A DNA stretch of 64,000 bases, from positions 62,001 to 126,000 of the forward strand of contig CANCQK010000001.1 of NCBI GenBank assembly GCA_947380295.1, written 5' to 3'. The notes under the pieces are model-generated. The model was not told the origin of the DNA. It searched no databases and saw only the letters and a program-made list of their open reading frames with translations. This DNA comes from Bdellovibrionales bacterium. Lineage in GTDB: Bacteria; Bdellovibrionota; UBA1018. Position numbers and translations under genes: made by a program. How positions within the stretch are numbered: the first letter of the stretch is position 1; each line of letters begins with the position of its first letter. Shown piece after piece: positions 53,469 to 63,490 of the stretch.

Positions 53469-55625
53469 ATGGCAGGACATATTATCGCTGTAGTTGGAGG
53501 AAAGGGAGGCGTTGGCAAGAGCGTGTTTGCAGCCAATATGGCAATTGCCCACCTCCAAGAGTTTAAGCAGCGGCCTCTTATTGTTGACCTAGACCTAACC
53601 AGTCTGGGAGATCAAAATATTATCCTTGGACAGAATCCAGCGAAAAATATTATTGATGTATCAAAGATGCCTCCTGGCCCTGTCGATCCAAAGACACTTG
53701 CTCCTTTTATGGTTAATACCCCGGTGGGTTATAGCTACATAGCGGCTCCTCGCGATGCAGTGATTGCTCGTGACATGGATTTAGAGGGTCTGGGTCGGTT
53801 TTTCAAAGCAGTAACTCAGGTTTTTAACTACATCGTCGTAGATTGCGGAAATGGAGCAGATGCTTCGGCTCTGAAAGCATTTGAGTTTGCAACTGCGATT
53901 TTTGTAGTAACTACGGCTGACGTGATCGTCATCAATCAGACGAAGAGAATTTTGGGTAAAATTCAGGAACTACTGTTTCCTCCTGAGATGGTTCAGATCG
54001 TGATTAACCGATACTCCATAAATAATATTATTAATCCTCAGATGATTCAGAAAAACTTGGGACGTACGGTCTATGCTGCAATTCCTGAAGATGTGGCTAC
54101 GTGTGAGGGCTCTCTGGCAAAAGCCACTCCTCTATGTATAGCGGGAGCCGGGACGCCGATTGCTCGGGCCTACCACGATCTTGTGAGGAAGATGCAACAG
54201 ACCGCTCTCCTTGATAATCTAGCTCGTCTGAAAAAACCATCAGGTGTTGCTAGCAAAATTCAAGCTGCAATCCAAGCACCCAGTGGAGATACCCCCAAAG
54301 ACAACGGGGGAGTTTTCGGGCGTAGTGCCGCCGGAGTAATGGATCCTTGGACTGCAATGAAGTTGAGAATTCACAAGGCCTTAGTGGAACAGATGGATCT
54401 AAAGAAAATGAATACTGACACCAATGACTCCAAACAGCGTGCAGTTTTGCGAGAGAGAACTCAAAAAGCAGTTTTAGATGTTCTTTCCAAAGAGGACACT
54501 GAGTCTCTTTTGAGTGCACGTGAGCTTAAGGCTCAGATGCTTAAGGAGGTTCTAGACGAAGCTCTGGGGTTAGGGCCCTTGGAGGATCTGCTTGCTGATG
54601 ATTCAGTCACAGAAATTATGGTAAATGCCCGGGATCAGATCTACATCGAAAAGGGAGGTAAGCCTCAGCTTTCGAAAGTGAATTTTTCAAGTGAAAATCA
54701 GATGATGAACGTGGTCGAACGGATCGTGACTCCATTGGGGCGTCGCGTCGATGAGAAGGTCCCTTATGTAGACGCCCGCTTGCAGGATGGTTCACGAGTG
54801 CACGTGATTATTCCTCCATTGGCTCTGAGGGGGCCGACCATTACAATTCGTAAGTTTCCAAAAAAGCGAATCGAATACAAGGATCTGGTTCAGTTTGGAT
54901 CTATGACTGAGGAGATCGCGGATTTTCTCAGAGCATGTGTTGAGGCAAAGTTAAATATTGTGGTCTCCGGTGGTACAGGTTCAGGTAAGACAACCCTGCT
55001 CAACGTACTTTCTAATTTCATTCCATCGACTGAGCGGATCATTACGGTGGAGGACTCGGCGGAACTTCAACTGGCTCAAGATCATGTAGTTCGCCTCGAG
55101 ACTCGGCCAAAAAACATAGAGGGTGAAGGCGAAGTTAGTATTCGCGATCTGATTAAGTGTTGTCTCCGTATGCGACCTGATCGAATCGTGGTCGGAGAGT
55201 GTCGAGGTGGAGAGGCCCTGGATATGCTCCAGGCAATGAATACGGGACACTCGGGTTCCTTGACAACTCTTCATGCGAACAATCCTCGGGAGTGTCTTGC
55301 TCGGCTTGAGACCTTAGTGATGATGTCCGGCTTAGGCATATCACTCAAGGCGATTCGAGAGAATATCGCATCAGCAGTGGGTCTGATTATTCAACAATCA
55401 CGTCTTTCGGATGGGTCAAGAAAAGTAACTTACATCACCGAGGTAGTCGGGATGCAGGGCGAGGTGGTGAGTCTCCAGGATATTTTCGTATATAAGCAAG
55501 AAGGTTTAGATAAGAAGAGAAAGATTATAGGCCGTTTTGTCCCTACAGGTTTTATTCCTAAATTTGTTGAAGAAATGGAAGCAAAAGGTATGAAGATTTC
55601 ACGTGGCCTCTTCGCTGCTAAATAA
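53469..55625 (+). CDS. CpaE/TadZ-CpaF/TadA fusion ATPase
   Basis: This single 718-residue frame joins two Tad proteins that are separate genes in most systems. Residues 1 to about 250 are a MinD/ParA-like CpaE or TadZ ATPase, with the deviant Walker [10 protein letters not shown] (10-18) and the [10 protein letters not shown] strand; the N-terminal receiver-like domain of some CpaE proteins is missing. A linker (about 255-300) leads to a full CpaF/TadA secretion ATPase with [21 protein letters not shown], Walker A GGTGSGKT (501-508), [11 protein letters not shown] and the [29 protein letters not shown] segment. There is no internal stop or frameshift in the sequence. It would power assembly and place the machine at the pole. 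Confidence 0.9.
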   Translation: MAGHIIAVVGGKGGVGKSVFAANMAIAHLQEFKQRPLIVDLDLTSLGDQNIILGQNPAKNIIDVSKMPPGPVDPKTLAPFMVNTPVGYSYIAAPRDAVIARDMDLEGLGRFFKAVTQVFNYIVVDCGNGADASALKAFEFATAIFVVTTADVIVINQTKRILGKIQELLFPPEMVQIVINRYSINNIINPQMIQKNLGRTVYAAIPEDVATCEGSLAKATPLCIAGAGTPIARAYHDLVRKMQQTALLDNLARLKKPSGVASKIQAAIQAPSGDTPKDNGGVFGRSAAGVMDPWTAMKLRIHKALVEQMDLKKMNTDTNDSKQRAVLRERTQKAVLDVLSKEDTESLLSARELKAQMLKEVLDEALGLGPLEDLLADDSVTEIMVNARDQIYIEKGGKPQLSKVNFSSENQMMNVVERIVTPLGRRVDEKVPYVDARLQDGSRVHVIIPPLALRGPTITIRKFPKKRIEYKDLVQFGSMTEEIADFLRACVEAKLNIVVSGGTGSGKTTLLNVLSNFIPSTERIITVEDSAELQLAQDHVVRLETRPKNIEGEGEVSIRDLIKCCLRMRPDRIVVGECRGGEALDMLQAMNTGHSGSLTTLHANNPRECLARLETLVMMSGLGISLKAIRENIASAVGLIIQQSRLSDGSRKVTYITEVVGMQGEVVSLQDIFVYKQEGLDKKRKIIGRFVPTGFIPKFVEEMEAKGMKISRGLFAAK

Positions 55626-55645
55626 GAAAAAGGAAGTCCATAGAT

Positions 55646-56509
55646 ATGATAAAATGGCTTGGTCTACTTCTTTTTGCTGTATCTTGTTTTTTATTAGCTT
55701 ACCACTATAGTAGTCGATTTTTCGATTGGCTCCGCTTTCAGTCGTTGGGCACGCGGGACTATATTGTCGAGAAATTTAACTTGATGTTCATTGAGATTCC
55801 ATCCGACCGAATATTAATCGGGCTTTTTATTTTAAGTTTTGGTCTTGGATCGATTGTTTTCCTGATTTGTCTGCCAAACTTTATGTTGGGGCTCTTTTTG
55901 GGGGGTGTAGTTGCGGCTATTGGGTGGAAGTTGCCTAAGCCTATTGTAAATCACCTCTTTGAACGACGTCTGAATCGGTTTGTCTTACAGATGGTAGATG
56001 CATTAAGTCTCATGTCAAACGGTTTAAAGTCGGGTCTTTCTGTTGCTCAAGCAATGGGTCTAGTAACTCAGGAAATGCCCGATCCAATTAAGCAAGAGTT
56101 CAGTTTAGTTTTAAGCGAGAACAAACTCGGTGTATCTTTAGAGGAAGCGTTTTCTAATCTTGCAAGGCGAATTCCGCTGGATGATGTTGAGATGTTCGTA
56201 ACATCGATTAACATCCTCAAAGAAACTGGCGGGAACTTAGCGGAGACATTTGACACAATTGTAATTACAATTCGCGAGAGAATTAAAGTTGAGAGTAAAA
56301 TAGCAGCTCTTACAGCAATGGGTTTTTATCAGGGGGTGATGGTTATGGCGATCCCGCCGGCAATGGCGGCGTATTTAACTGCATCTGATCCAGATATGAT
56401 GCGTCCTCTTTATACGACTTTTCCGGGCTGGATTGCGATCATGGCTATAATTATATTGGAAATAATTGGATTCTTTGTAATCATGAAAATTGTAAAGATC
56501 GATGTTTAA
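55646..56509 (+). CDS. tadB: TadB-like inner-membrane pilus platform protein
   Basis: The 287-residue protein has an N-terminal helix, two middle helices (ILIGLFILSFGLGSIVFLI, NFMLGLFLGGVVAAIG), the T2SSF block (MVDALSLMSNGLKSGLSVAQAM and TSINILKETGGNLAETFDTI) and a final helix. The TSINILKETGGN motif fits TadB rather than TadC. It follows the fusion ATPase after 20 bases and pairs with TadC at the front of the operon. Confidence 0.85.
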   Translation: MIKWLGLLLFAVSCFLLAYHYSSRFFDWLRFQSLGTRDYIVEKFNLMFIEIPSDRILIGLFILSFGLGSIVFLICLPNFMLGLFLGGVVAAIGWKLPKPIVNHLFERRLNRFVLQMVDALSLMSNGLKSGLSVAQAMGLVTQEMPDPIKQEFSLVLSENKLGVSLEEAFSNLARRIPLDDVEMFVTSINILKETGGNLAETFDTIVITIRERIKVESKIAALTAMGFYQGVMVMAIPPAMAAYLTASDPDMMRPLYTTFPGWIAIMAIIILEIIGFFVIMKIVKIDV

Positions 56510-56532
56510 TTAGATCTAGGGGTAGGGAAATC

Positions 56533-58218
56533 ATGAAGCTTCTAACATACGGCAGATTTTTTTTTGCGATTGTATTTGGTTTAGTTAATATACAAGACTT
56601 ATTTGCTAATGTAAGTTTGAAAAATGGCAATTTTTTCGTCGCCTTTAACGATATTGTCTATACGGGTGGATTCGAGACCAAGCTGGAGCGGGTTTATAAT
56701 TCTAAGAGTGGCTACAAGGGGATGTTTGGGTGGGGATGGGGTAATGAATTCGAAGTACATCTGAGTGTTTCTGCCGATGGGAGTGTGGTTGTTTATGAGA
56801 ACGGCGGCGGCGCTGAAAATCGATTTAACCCGTCAGTCTTTAGTGCAGCCGAATTGGATAAAGCTGTTGAGAGTTTGGCGAATGTTGCTCAAAAAGATGG
56901 AGCTTTAGGGTCCGCGGCTCAGGTTTTACAGTACAAAAATAAATTAAAAGCTGATGCCGCTTTTCGCAACCAGCAATGGGATATGTTCAGAACTCAGGGT
57001 AAGATTCAAGGACGGCAGCTTGCGGTTGGGACCCAATTGCAGTCGAATCGGTTCAGCTATCAATACATTACGAAAACTGCCGATGGATATGTTCGAACTT
57101 TGGCCGACTCAGGTAGGATCGAAAAGTTTGATAATCTGGGACACGTTGTTCGGATATCCGATAAAAATGGTAATTTCTTGAGTTTTGAATACGGAGCAGA
57201 TGGGCATCTCAAGAAATTAGTGGATAATTTAAATCGGAAAATGTTCTTCGAGTATAATGGCCGATCATTGGTCTCTAAAGTTGAAGGGGAAAACGGTAGA
57301 ATAGCAAGTTACAGCTACAATTCGAAGGATGAACTCATTCAAACTCGAGACGTTGACGGAAATGGCTATTCATTTACCTATGATGGGCAAGGTCGTCATA
57401 ATATGACTGAAATTACCTATGCTGATAAGACGACTATGGGCGTTGGTTATTACGGTATTGATAAGCAGGAAAATGTCCGGAGTGTCAAGGATCGAGACGG
57501 CACCGTTACTGACTATGAATACAGCGTAGCCTCTGGCGGTCGTGGTCCACTCTCAGTCAGTGTTTTGGTAAAGAAGGGAAATGAGATCTATTCCCGCAGC
57601 AAGTATCAGTATTTCATTAAGCTGAAGGCTACCGGTGAGGAGTGGACTTACAAGCTCATTACCGATCTTGACGGAGATCGAGTGGAGACTACCTATAATG
57701 AGTGCTGCGGTCTTCCCTTGATGATTAAGCAGGGAAGTGAGGAGACGATGTTTGAGTATGACGTTAAGGGGCATGTGACTAAAAAGTCGACCCCCTATGA
57801 AGTAACTGAACTCAAATATGAGCCTGCGGTAAATAAAGTGAGTCGTGTCGCTAAGTATCCAAAGAAAAATAAAAAGCAAGTTTCTTGGTCTGAGTTTCAA
57901 TATGATTCTAAAGGGAATTTAGTCTTCGCGAAGAATTCAGAAGGTAAAGGAGTTAAGTTAATCTACGATGGAGCAGGTAGAATTAAAACCTTAATCGACC
58001 AAGATAAGGAACAGATCAACTTTAAGTACAACGAGAGTTCAAAGCCTGTGGAAATCTCAGACCCTTCTTTAGGGACACTTACAGTCAGTTATAACAACAG
58101 TGGAGAAATTAAAGAAGTAAATAGCCCCGCAGGTCGTAAGATTGCAGCCCAAGTAACAGCCTCATTTCAAGGGCTTCTAGATATTATTAAGCCAGCCGGC
58201 GTGACTCTTGCGTTTTAA
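56533..58218 (+). CDS. Exported YD/RHS-repeat protein, hit-locus-like
   Basis: A 561-residue protein with a signal peptide (about 1-25, ending LFA-NV), an RHS-type N-terminal module (the NDIVYTGGFETKLERVYNS...GMFGWGWGNEFE stretch is the usual 'R.Y.S..G..G.FG.GW' pattern), then many YD repeats (for example GYSFTYDGQGRH, LIYDGAGRI). There is no toxin domain or DxxGR core-end, so it is not a polymorphic toxin. It lies 23 bases after tadB in the same direction and 36 bases before a tiny exported gene. As I recall, B. bacteriovorus has such a pair (Bd0109 and Bd0108, the hit locus) beside its Flp pilus genes. Confidence 0.75.
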   Translation: MKLLTYGRFFFAIVFGLVNIQDLFANVSLKNGNFFVAFNDIVYTGGFETKLERVYNSKSGYKGMFGWGWGNEFEVHLSVSADGSVVVYENGGGAENRFNPSVFSAAELDKAVESLANVAQKDGALGSAAQVLQYKNKLKADAAFRNQQWDMFRTQGKIQGRQLAVGTQLQSNRFSYQYITKTADGYVRTLADSGRIEKFDNLGHVVRISDKNGNFLSFEYGADGHLKKLVDNLNRKMFFEYNGRSLVSKVEGENGRIASYSYNSKDELIQTRDVDGNGYSFTYDGQGRHNMTEITYADKTTMGVGYYGIDKQENVRSVKDRDGTVTDYEYSVASGGRGPLSVSVLVKKGNEIYSRSKYQYFIKLKATGEEWTYKLITDLDGDRVETTYNECCGLPLMIKQGSEETMFEYDVKGHVTKKSTPYEVTELKYEPAVNKVSRVAKYPKKNKKQVSWSEFQYDSKGNLVFAKNSEGKGVKLIYDGAGRIKTLIDQDKEQINFKYNESSKPVEISDPSLGTLTVSYNNSGEIKEVNSPAGRKIAAQVTASFQGLLDIIKPAGVTLAF

Positions 58219-58254
58219 AATAGTTAAATATATCATATGTATGAAAGGTTTATT

Positions 58255-58488
58255 ATGAAAAAATTAATTAAGAATCTTGGTTTTCTATTCGTTATTTTGA
58301 GTTGCTTAGGGTCTACCTCTGTTTTTGCACACGGAGCAGAAAAGAAGACCGGGCAGTCTGATGACGCGAGTTGTGAAACAGTCTCGGATGGCTCTAAAAG
58401 TTCAAGTGTAGATGGTGGTTCTTCTTCGAAGCCTGCCGAATCAAAAGGGGCAAGTGCGGATTCAGGTAAGTCTGGTTCTAAGAAGTAA
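58255..58488 (+). CDS. Tiny exported Ser/Ala/Lys-rich protein, hit-locus-like
   Basis: A 77-residue product with a clean signal peptide (MKKLIKNLGFLFVILSCLGSTSVFA) and a short mature part with Ser, Asp, Gly and Lys in low-complexity order, predicted to be disordered. ATG 58255 has AAAGG upstream; an in-frame ATG at 58237 would add six residues before the signal. It is the last gene after the YD-repeat gene. The size, secretion signal and neighbour match what I recall of Bd0108 of Bdellovibrio, whose changes allow growth without prey, but identity of sequence has not been compared. Confidence 0.65.
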   Translation: MKKLIKNLGFLFVILSCLGSTSVFAHGAEKKTGQSDDASCETVSDGSKSSSVDGGSSSKPAESKGASADSGKSGSKK

Positions 58489-58583
58489 TTTTGCTCTGCT
58501 TTCCAGACCAAAAGAGACATTTTCTCGAACGATATAAAATCCTTTGATTTTTTGCCGGGACCCTTTTAGCCTAGTGCTTCAAG

Positions 58584-59696
58584 ATGCTAGAAGTGAAAGG
58601 TCTCGGCAAACGTTACGATGATCATTGGGTGCTTCAAAAAATAAGTCTCTCCGTTCGAGAGGGTGAGTTTTTTTCACTGCTTGGGCCGAGTGGCTGCGGC
58701 AAGACGACTCTGCTTCGTCTTCTAGCCGGATTTGAGTCCCTGAGCGAGGGGGAGATCTGGCAGGATGGGGGTAGAATTGACTTACTGCCTCCTCATCGTC
58801 GACAATTCAATACTGTTTTTCAAAAGTATGCCCTTTTTCCTCATCTCAATGTTTGGGAAAATGTCGCTTTCGGGCTACGAATGAAGCGGGTCCCTCCTCT
58901 AGAACTTTCCCAGCGTGTATCTGAGATCCTTGCGCTGATGCAGATGGATGGGTTTTCTAAGCGCAATATCTCAACTCTTTCGGGCGGCCAACAGCAGCGT
59001 GTCGCTCTCGCTAGGGCCCTGATCAATCGACCTAGGGTTCTGTTACTCGATGAGCCTCTGTCAGCTCTGGATCTTAGGTTGAGGCGCCAGATGCAGGTAG
59101 AGCTTTTGTCGTTACAACGACGTCTCGGGCATACCTTCATTTTTGTCACTCATGATCAAGAGGAGGCCCTCACTTTATCGGATCGGATTGCGGTCATGAA
59201 CGCCGGGGTGATTGAGCAAATTGGAACGCCGCAGGAGATCTACGAGTCACCTCGAAGTCAGTTTGTCGCTGAGTTCATTGGTTCAATGAACTTTTTCGAA
59301 GGGTGCGTGCAGGATATTCGGGATGAAGAGGTGATTCTCAGTTCTGGCGCATCGAAACGGGCCCTTCTTGTGAGATCTCCGAAGGGCGGGATCCGTAGGT
59401 TACCGCAACTTTCGTCCCGCGCATTTGCTAGGATTATGGTGCGGCCGGAGAAGTTGAGGGTACTCAAGACTCAACCGAGTGCCGAATCCAATTTCCTAGA
59501 GGGCATGCTCAAGGAAGTTCTTTATCAGGGGCCAACTACCCGATTTTTGGTCGGATCAAAGGAAGGGGTTCAAACCTATATTGTCGACCAGCCAAATACG
59601 GCCGCGACGATTAAAAAAATATTTGTCCCAGGTGATCGGGTTTTTATTTCCTGGCTCCCTGAAGATGGGATTTTGATGGAGACTCATGGCGCTTGA
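58584..59696 (+). CDS. potA: Polyamine-type ABC transporter ATPase
   Basis: The ATPase of a spermidine/putrescine-type importer. Walker A GPSGCGKT (34-41), signature LSGGQQQRVALARAL, Walker B LLLDEPLSALD and the switch His in FVTHDQEEA are intact; the C-terminal TOBE region is present in a 370-residue chain, canonical for PotA. It overlaps the next gene by 11 bases. It could also serve iron or other organic-cation transport, but the two permeases resemble PotB and PotC. Confidence 0.85.
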   Translation: MLEVKGLGKRYDDHWVLQKISLSVREGEFFSLLGPSGCGKTTLLRLLAGFESLSEGEIWQDGGRIDLLPPHRRQFNTVFQKYALFPHLNVWENVAFGLRMKRVPPLELSQRVSEILALMQMDGFSKRNISTLSGGQQQRVALARALINRPRVLLLDEPLSALDLRLRRQMQVELLSLQRRLGHTFIFVTHDQEEALTLSDRIAVMNAGVIEQIGTPQEIYESPRSQFVAEFIGSMNFFEGCVQDIRDEEVILSSGASKRALLVRSPKGGIRRLPQLSSRAFARIMVRPEKLRVLKTQPSAESNFLEGMLKEVLYQGPTTRFLVGSKEGVQTYIVDQPNTAATIKKIFVPGDRVFISWLPEDGILMETHGA

Positions 59697-60525
59697 ATCT
59701 GAGTTAACATCGAAGCGCTTGCCTCAATTACAGAGGGTTTCCGGCTGGTTTGCGCTACCTGCTTTTTTTTGGTATTTAGGATTTTTATTTATTCCAATGA
59801 TAATCGTCATGATCTATAGTCTTGCGACGAAAGGTCCCTACGGGGGGATTGTTTATCGCTGGAGTACGGAGAGTTATCAACGCGCTGCTGAGTGGATTTA
59901 TCTGAAGGTCCTTTTTAATAGCTTGGTTTTAGCCGCTGGGACGACTGCTGGCTGCCTGCTTTTAGGATACCCGCTGGCTTATGTCATGGCCACCGCTTCA
60001 ATCCGGATGAGGCCAATTCTTCTAGCTTTGGTGGTCGTGCCGTTCTGGACTAATTTTGTAGTGAGAGCATACGCGACCAAGGTCCTTTTCGCCCATTGGG
60101 ATCCTAGTTTCTGGATCGTTGGGGTAGGAATGGTGATGAATTATCTCCCGTTTATGGTTTTGCCCCTATTCGTTTCTCTGGAGAAATTTGATTTTATGCT
60201 TTTAGAGGCAGCTAGGGATCTGGGAGCTTCTCCTTGGAGAGTTGCTCTCAAAGTTCTCTTGCCCCTGACTCAGCGCGGTATAGTGACTGGCATAGTCTTG
60301 GTTTTTACTCCTGCACTAGGAGAGTTTGTGATTCCTGATTTGCTCGGAGGTGCGAGGACTTTGTTAATCGGAAATCTCATGACCGAGCAATTTCTTAAAA
60401 CTCGCGATTGGCCTTTCGGTTCAGCTCTTTCCCTGATTTTGATTTTGACCGTTGTTTTGAGCATGAGCGTCTATTTTTATTTCGAAAAAGGCGAGAAACG
60501 GGAGCTCATCTCCTATGGATCGTGA
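59686..60525 (+). CDS. potB: Polyamine-type ABC transporter permease PotB-like
   Basis: A six-helix permease with the EAA loop LLEAARDLGASPWRVALKVLLPLT, which contacts the ATPase. 279 residues, start ATG inside the last codons of potA. The FVIPDLLGGARTLLIGNLM block is typical of PotB. Confidence 0.87.
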   Translation: MALESELTSKRLPQLQRVSGWFALPAFFWYLGFLFIPMIIVMIYSLATKGPYGGIVYRWSTESYQRAAEWIYLKVLFNSLVLAAGTTAGCLLLGYPLAYVMATASIRMRPILLALVVVPFWTNFVVRAYATKVLFAHWDPSFWIVGVGMVMNYLPFMVLPLFVSLEKFDFMLLEAARDLGASPWRVALKVLLPLTQRGIVTGIVLVFTPALGEFVIPDLLGGARTLLIGNLMTEQFLKTRDWPFGSALSLILILTVVLSMSVYFYFEKGEKRELISYGS

Positions 60526-61318
60526 TGCTCGGTCTCGACTTCGGCTTCCCTGGGTGATCGGTTTAGTCGCCGGAGCGGGTTTTTTTCTGCTTTATGCGCC
60601 ATTAGTGGTTCTGATTTGGGGTTCTTTTCTTCCTACTTCCTGGTGGAGCGTGAGTGGGAGTAGTGCAGGACTTACTTTGGACTGGTATCGAAAGCTTTTT
60701 TCTGATTCGGCGATTTTAGAGGCATTTCAAGTCAGTCTTGTCGTTGGATTTTGGAGTACTCTCGGCTCAACCGTTCTCGGTACGAGCGCTGCCCTGGTCT
60801 TGAGCTGGGGAAACTTTCCAGGCAAAAAGGCATTTTCTGCATTCACCTATCTTCCGCTTTTGATGCCGGAGATTGTACTCGGGCTTTCTCTTCTGATTTG
60901 GTTTGTTTTACTCAATCTAACTTTGGGCTTAGTGTCCATGATTTTGGCCCACATTACGTTTAGTACTTCCTATGTTCTCATGACAGTGAAGGCTAGATTA
61001 GATGGCTTTGATTCATCTCTTCTTGAAGCGGCACGAGATCTGGGGGCCTCTCCCTGGCAGACATTCTGGCGAGTAACCTTACCGCTGATTGCCCCTGGTA
61101 TGATCTCAGGGGCCTTGATGGCCTTTACAATTTCATTCGACGATTTTCTCATTACTTATTTCACGGCTGGGGCAGGCACTGACACTCTTCCTCTGAAAAT
61201 CTATTCTATGATCAAGTTTGGAGTAACTCCCGAAATCAATGCCCTCTCCACTCTCATGGTCGCTGCCACTGGCGCTGTGGTGTCTCTCTTTTTTGGCTGG
61301 GATCTAAGACGTAAATAG
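60515..61318 (+). CDS. potC: Polyamine-type ABC transporter permease PotC-like
   Basis: The second permease, with six membrane helices and the EAA loop LLEAARDLGASPWQTFWRVTLPLI; the ISFDDFLITYFTAGAGTDTLPLKIYSMI block is typical of PotC. 267 residues. It overlaps potB by 11 bases and its stop is 4 bases from the convergent mccB stop, so no potD substrate-binding gene follows. Confidence 0.87.
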   Translation: MDRDARSRLRLPWVIGLVAGAGFFLLYAPLVVLIWGSFLPTSWWSVSGSSAGLTLDWYRKLFSDSAILEAFQVSLVVGFWSTLGSTVLGTSAALVLSWGNFPGKKAFSAFTYLPLLMPEIVLGLSLLIWFVLLNLTLGLVSMILAHITFSTSYVLMTVKARLDGFDSSLLEAARDLGASPWQTFWRVTLPLIAPGMISGALMAFTISFDDFLITYFTAGAGTDTLPLKIYSMIKFGVTPEINALSTLMVAATGAVVSLFFGWDLRRK

Positions 61319-61322
61319 TAAA

Positions 61323-62930
61323 TTACATTCTAAATACACCGAACTGTGTTTTGGAGATCGGTGCGTTGTAGGCTGCAGAAAGACCCATTGCTAAGACTTC
61401 GCGCGTTTTCCACGGGGCGATGATGCCATCGTCCCAGAGTCGAGCCGTACTGGTGTATGGGCTTCCTTCGCGATCGTATTGATCTCGAATGGGGGCCTTG
61501 ATTTTCTCGATTTCCTCCGCTGAGAGCTTCTTGCCTTGCGCTTCCAATTGCTCCATTTTGACCTGTGAAAGAACGCCAGCGGCTTGTTCGCCGCCCATGA
61601 CTGAGATTCGACTATTTGGCCATGTCCAAAGAAACCGAGGCTGAAAGGCTCTTCCACACATCCCATAGTTTCCGGCACCAAAGCTTCCGCCAACGATGAC
61701 GGTGAATTTGGGGACGTTTGCGTTTGAGACGGCGGTGACCATTTTTGCGCCGTCCTTCGCGATGCCGCCGGACTCATATTTTCTGCCCACCATAAAGCCT
61801 GTGATGTTTTGTAAGAAAATGAGAGGCGTTTTCCTCTGTGCACAGAGCTCAATGAAGTGTGCCGCCTTTAATGCGCTTTCGCTGAAGAGCACACCGTTAT
61901 TGCCTAGAATTCCCACTGGATAGCCCCATAAATGAGCAAATCCACAAACTAATGTACTCCCGTAAAGGGGCTTAAACTCATGAAAACGCGAACCGTCAAC
62001 GACTCGAGCAATGACCTCGCGGATGTCAAAAAGCTTTTTTAGCTCAGAGGGAATAATGCCCGCCAACTCCATCGGGTCGTAGAGCGGTTCCACAATTGGG
62101 CTTCGATCAACCCAGGTGGGATGAGGGCGATTGAGGTGAGATAGAATATCTCGGGCTATCTCAAGGGCGTGTTCGTCATTCTCAGCAAGGTGATCAGCAA
62201 CTCCTGAGGTTTGAGTATGCACCTCAGCGCCCCCTAGATCTTCAGCAGTGACGATTTCACCTGTGGCCGCCTTAACCAGAGGAGGACCGCCTAAGAAGAT
62301 AGTCCCTTGACTCCTTACGATAATCGTCTCGTCTGACATGGCTGGAACATAAGCTCCGCCTGCTGTACAAGATCCCATAACCACCGCGACTTGCGGAATT
62401 CCGAGGCTAGACATCTGTGCTTGATTGTAAAAAATTCTACCGAAGTGTTCACGATCAGGGAATACTTCGGCTTGGAGTGGTAAGAAAGCGCCTCCAGAGT
62501 CCACTAAGTAGACACAGGGAAGATGATTCTCTCGTGCAATTTCCTGCGCTCGAAGGTGTTTTTTTACAGTGATCGGAAAATAAGTTCCACCTTTTACAGT
62601 CGCGTCATTCGCAACAATCATGACTTCTCGTCCGTGGACTACCCCAATTCCTGTTAAAATGCCACCAGACGGAGCTGCATTTTCATACATTCCATAGGCT
62701 GCGAGGGGTGAGAGCTCTAAAAAAGTAGTTCCCGGGTCAATGAGTTTCTGGATTCGGTCCCTGACGAAAAGCTTTCCGCGCTTTTCGTGCCGAAGTCTGG
62801 CCTCTTTTCCGCCCCCTTCTTGAGCATGTAGGGTGTGAGTCTCTAACTCCTTGGCGAGCTGTAGGTTTCTTGCAGAGTTGGATTTGAATTCTTCGGAATG
62901 AGTTTTGACCTGGGACTTGATCTTTTGCAT
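61323..62930 (-). CDS. mccB: Methylcrotonyl-CoA carboxylase beta subunit
   Basis: A carboxyltransferase of the MccB branch, which makes methylglutaconyl-CoA in leucine degradation. Markers are [21 protein letters not shown] sequence (here [12 protein letters not shown]), [26 protein letters not shown], and [37 protein letters not shown], which separate it from the propionyl-CoA enzyme at 35195. 535 residues. The biotin-carrying alpha subunit is not in the window. It is divergent from an enoyl-CoA hydratase gene in the same pathway. Confidence 0.92.
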   Translation of the reverse strand: MQKIKSQVKTHSEEFKSNSARNLQLAKELETHTLHAQEGGGKEARLRHEKRGKLFVRDRIQKLIDPGTTFLELSPLAAYGMYENAAPSGGILTGIGVVHGREVMIVANDATVKGGTYFPITVKKHLRAQEIARENHLPCVYLVDSGGAFLPLQAEVFPDREHFGRIFYNQAQMSSLGIPQVAVVMGSCTAGGAYVPAMSDETIIVRSQGTIFLGGPPLVKAATGEIVTAEDLGGAEVHTQTSGVADHLAENDEHALEIARDILSHLNRPHPTWVDRSPIVEPLYDPMELAGIIPSELKKLFDIREVIARVVDGSRFHEFKPLYGSTLVCGFAHLWGYPVGILGNNGVLFSESALKAAHFIELCAQRKTPLIFLQNITGFMVGRKYESGGIAKDGAKMVTAVSNANVPKFTVIVGGSFGAGNYGMCGRAFQPRFLWTWPNSRISVMGGEQAAGVLSQVKMEQLEAQGKKLSAEEIEKIKAPIRDQYDREGSPYTSTARLWDDGIIAPWKTREVLAMGLSAAYNAPISKTQFGVFRM

Positions 62931-62980
62931 ATTATTTTACTTGTAATGGCATTGATCAGATTGAGTCAAGATTTGAAACG

Positions 62981-63010
62981 GGCTGGTTGCCCGCAAGGGG
63001 CAACTCAGCC
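62981..63010. terminator. Hairpin between the regulator and mccB
   Basis: GGCTGGTTGCCC (62981-62992) pairs with GGGCAAC-T-CAGCC (62998-63010) with one bulged base and a 5-base loop. On the minus strand it follows the XRE gene by about 25 bases and is followed by CGTTT, so it may be a weak terminator or an mRNA element before mccB. Confidence 0.4.
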
Positions 63011-63035
63011 GTAAAGTGAATGAGCTACTTTTGTA

Positions 63036-63347
63036 CTAGCTATTCAAGTGATGCTTGATACCCTTGTTTTTCAAGGGTTTAGAGGTCTTCTTTTCTAGGT
63101 CTTTTGCCCAACCCTTGTAGAGTTTTTCGTCCAAAGGTAAATTAGCTGGGAGACCGAAGGTGGAGCAGAATTTCAACCATGGGATCAAGGTGGGCATCAT
63201 GGCCAAGTTCTCGATTTTTGAAAGAGCAGATTGAGAAATTCCAAGTTCACTGGCCATCTCAATCTGAGTCAAATCGCGTGAAAGTCTCTCGTCGCGAATG
63301 ATGTGACAAGTTCTGTGCGAGATCTCTCGTGTGTTAAAGCTCTTCAT
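63036..63347 (-). CDS. XRE-family helix-turn-helix transcriptional regulator
   Basis: A 103-residue DNA-binding protein with the Cro/C1-type helix-turn-helix in LSRDLTQIEMASELGISQSALSKIEN (about 23-48), preceded by a short arm and followed by a small helical region with a Lys-rich end. No sensor domain is visible. It lies between mccB (same strand) and the divergent hydratase gene, so it may regulate one or both; this is inferred from position only. Confidence 0.8.
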   Translation of the reverse strand: MKSFNTREISHRTCHIIRDERLSRDLTQIEMASELGISQSALSKIENLAMMPTLIPWLKFCSTFGLPANLPLDEKLYKGWAKDLEKKTSKPLKNKGIKHHLNS

Positions 63348-63490
63348 TTTGAGTATTCCTCCTTACTCAAGGTTTGAAACCCACAAATTCTCATCAATAC
63401 CATAGACTACTCGTAGAGTGTGGGTCTCAGGGTTTGATCAATAGTCGTAATTAGAAATGAGATCCCACTGTTTGCTGCAAATTAAGTCGG

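Noticed and set aside
56533..58218. Polymorphic RHS toxin
   Set aside because: There is no RHS core-end motif, no variable C-terminal toxin domain and no immunity gene; the next gene is a tiny exported protein.
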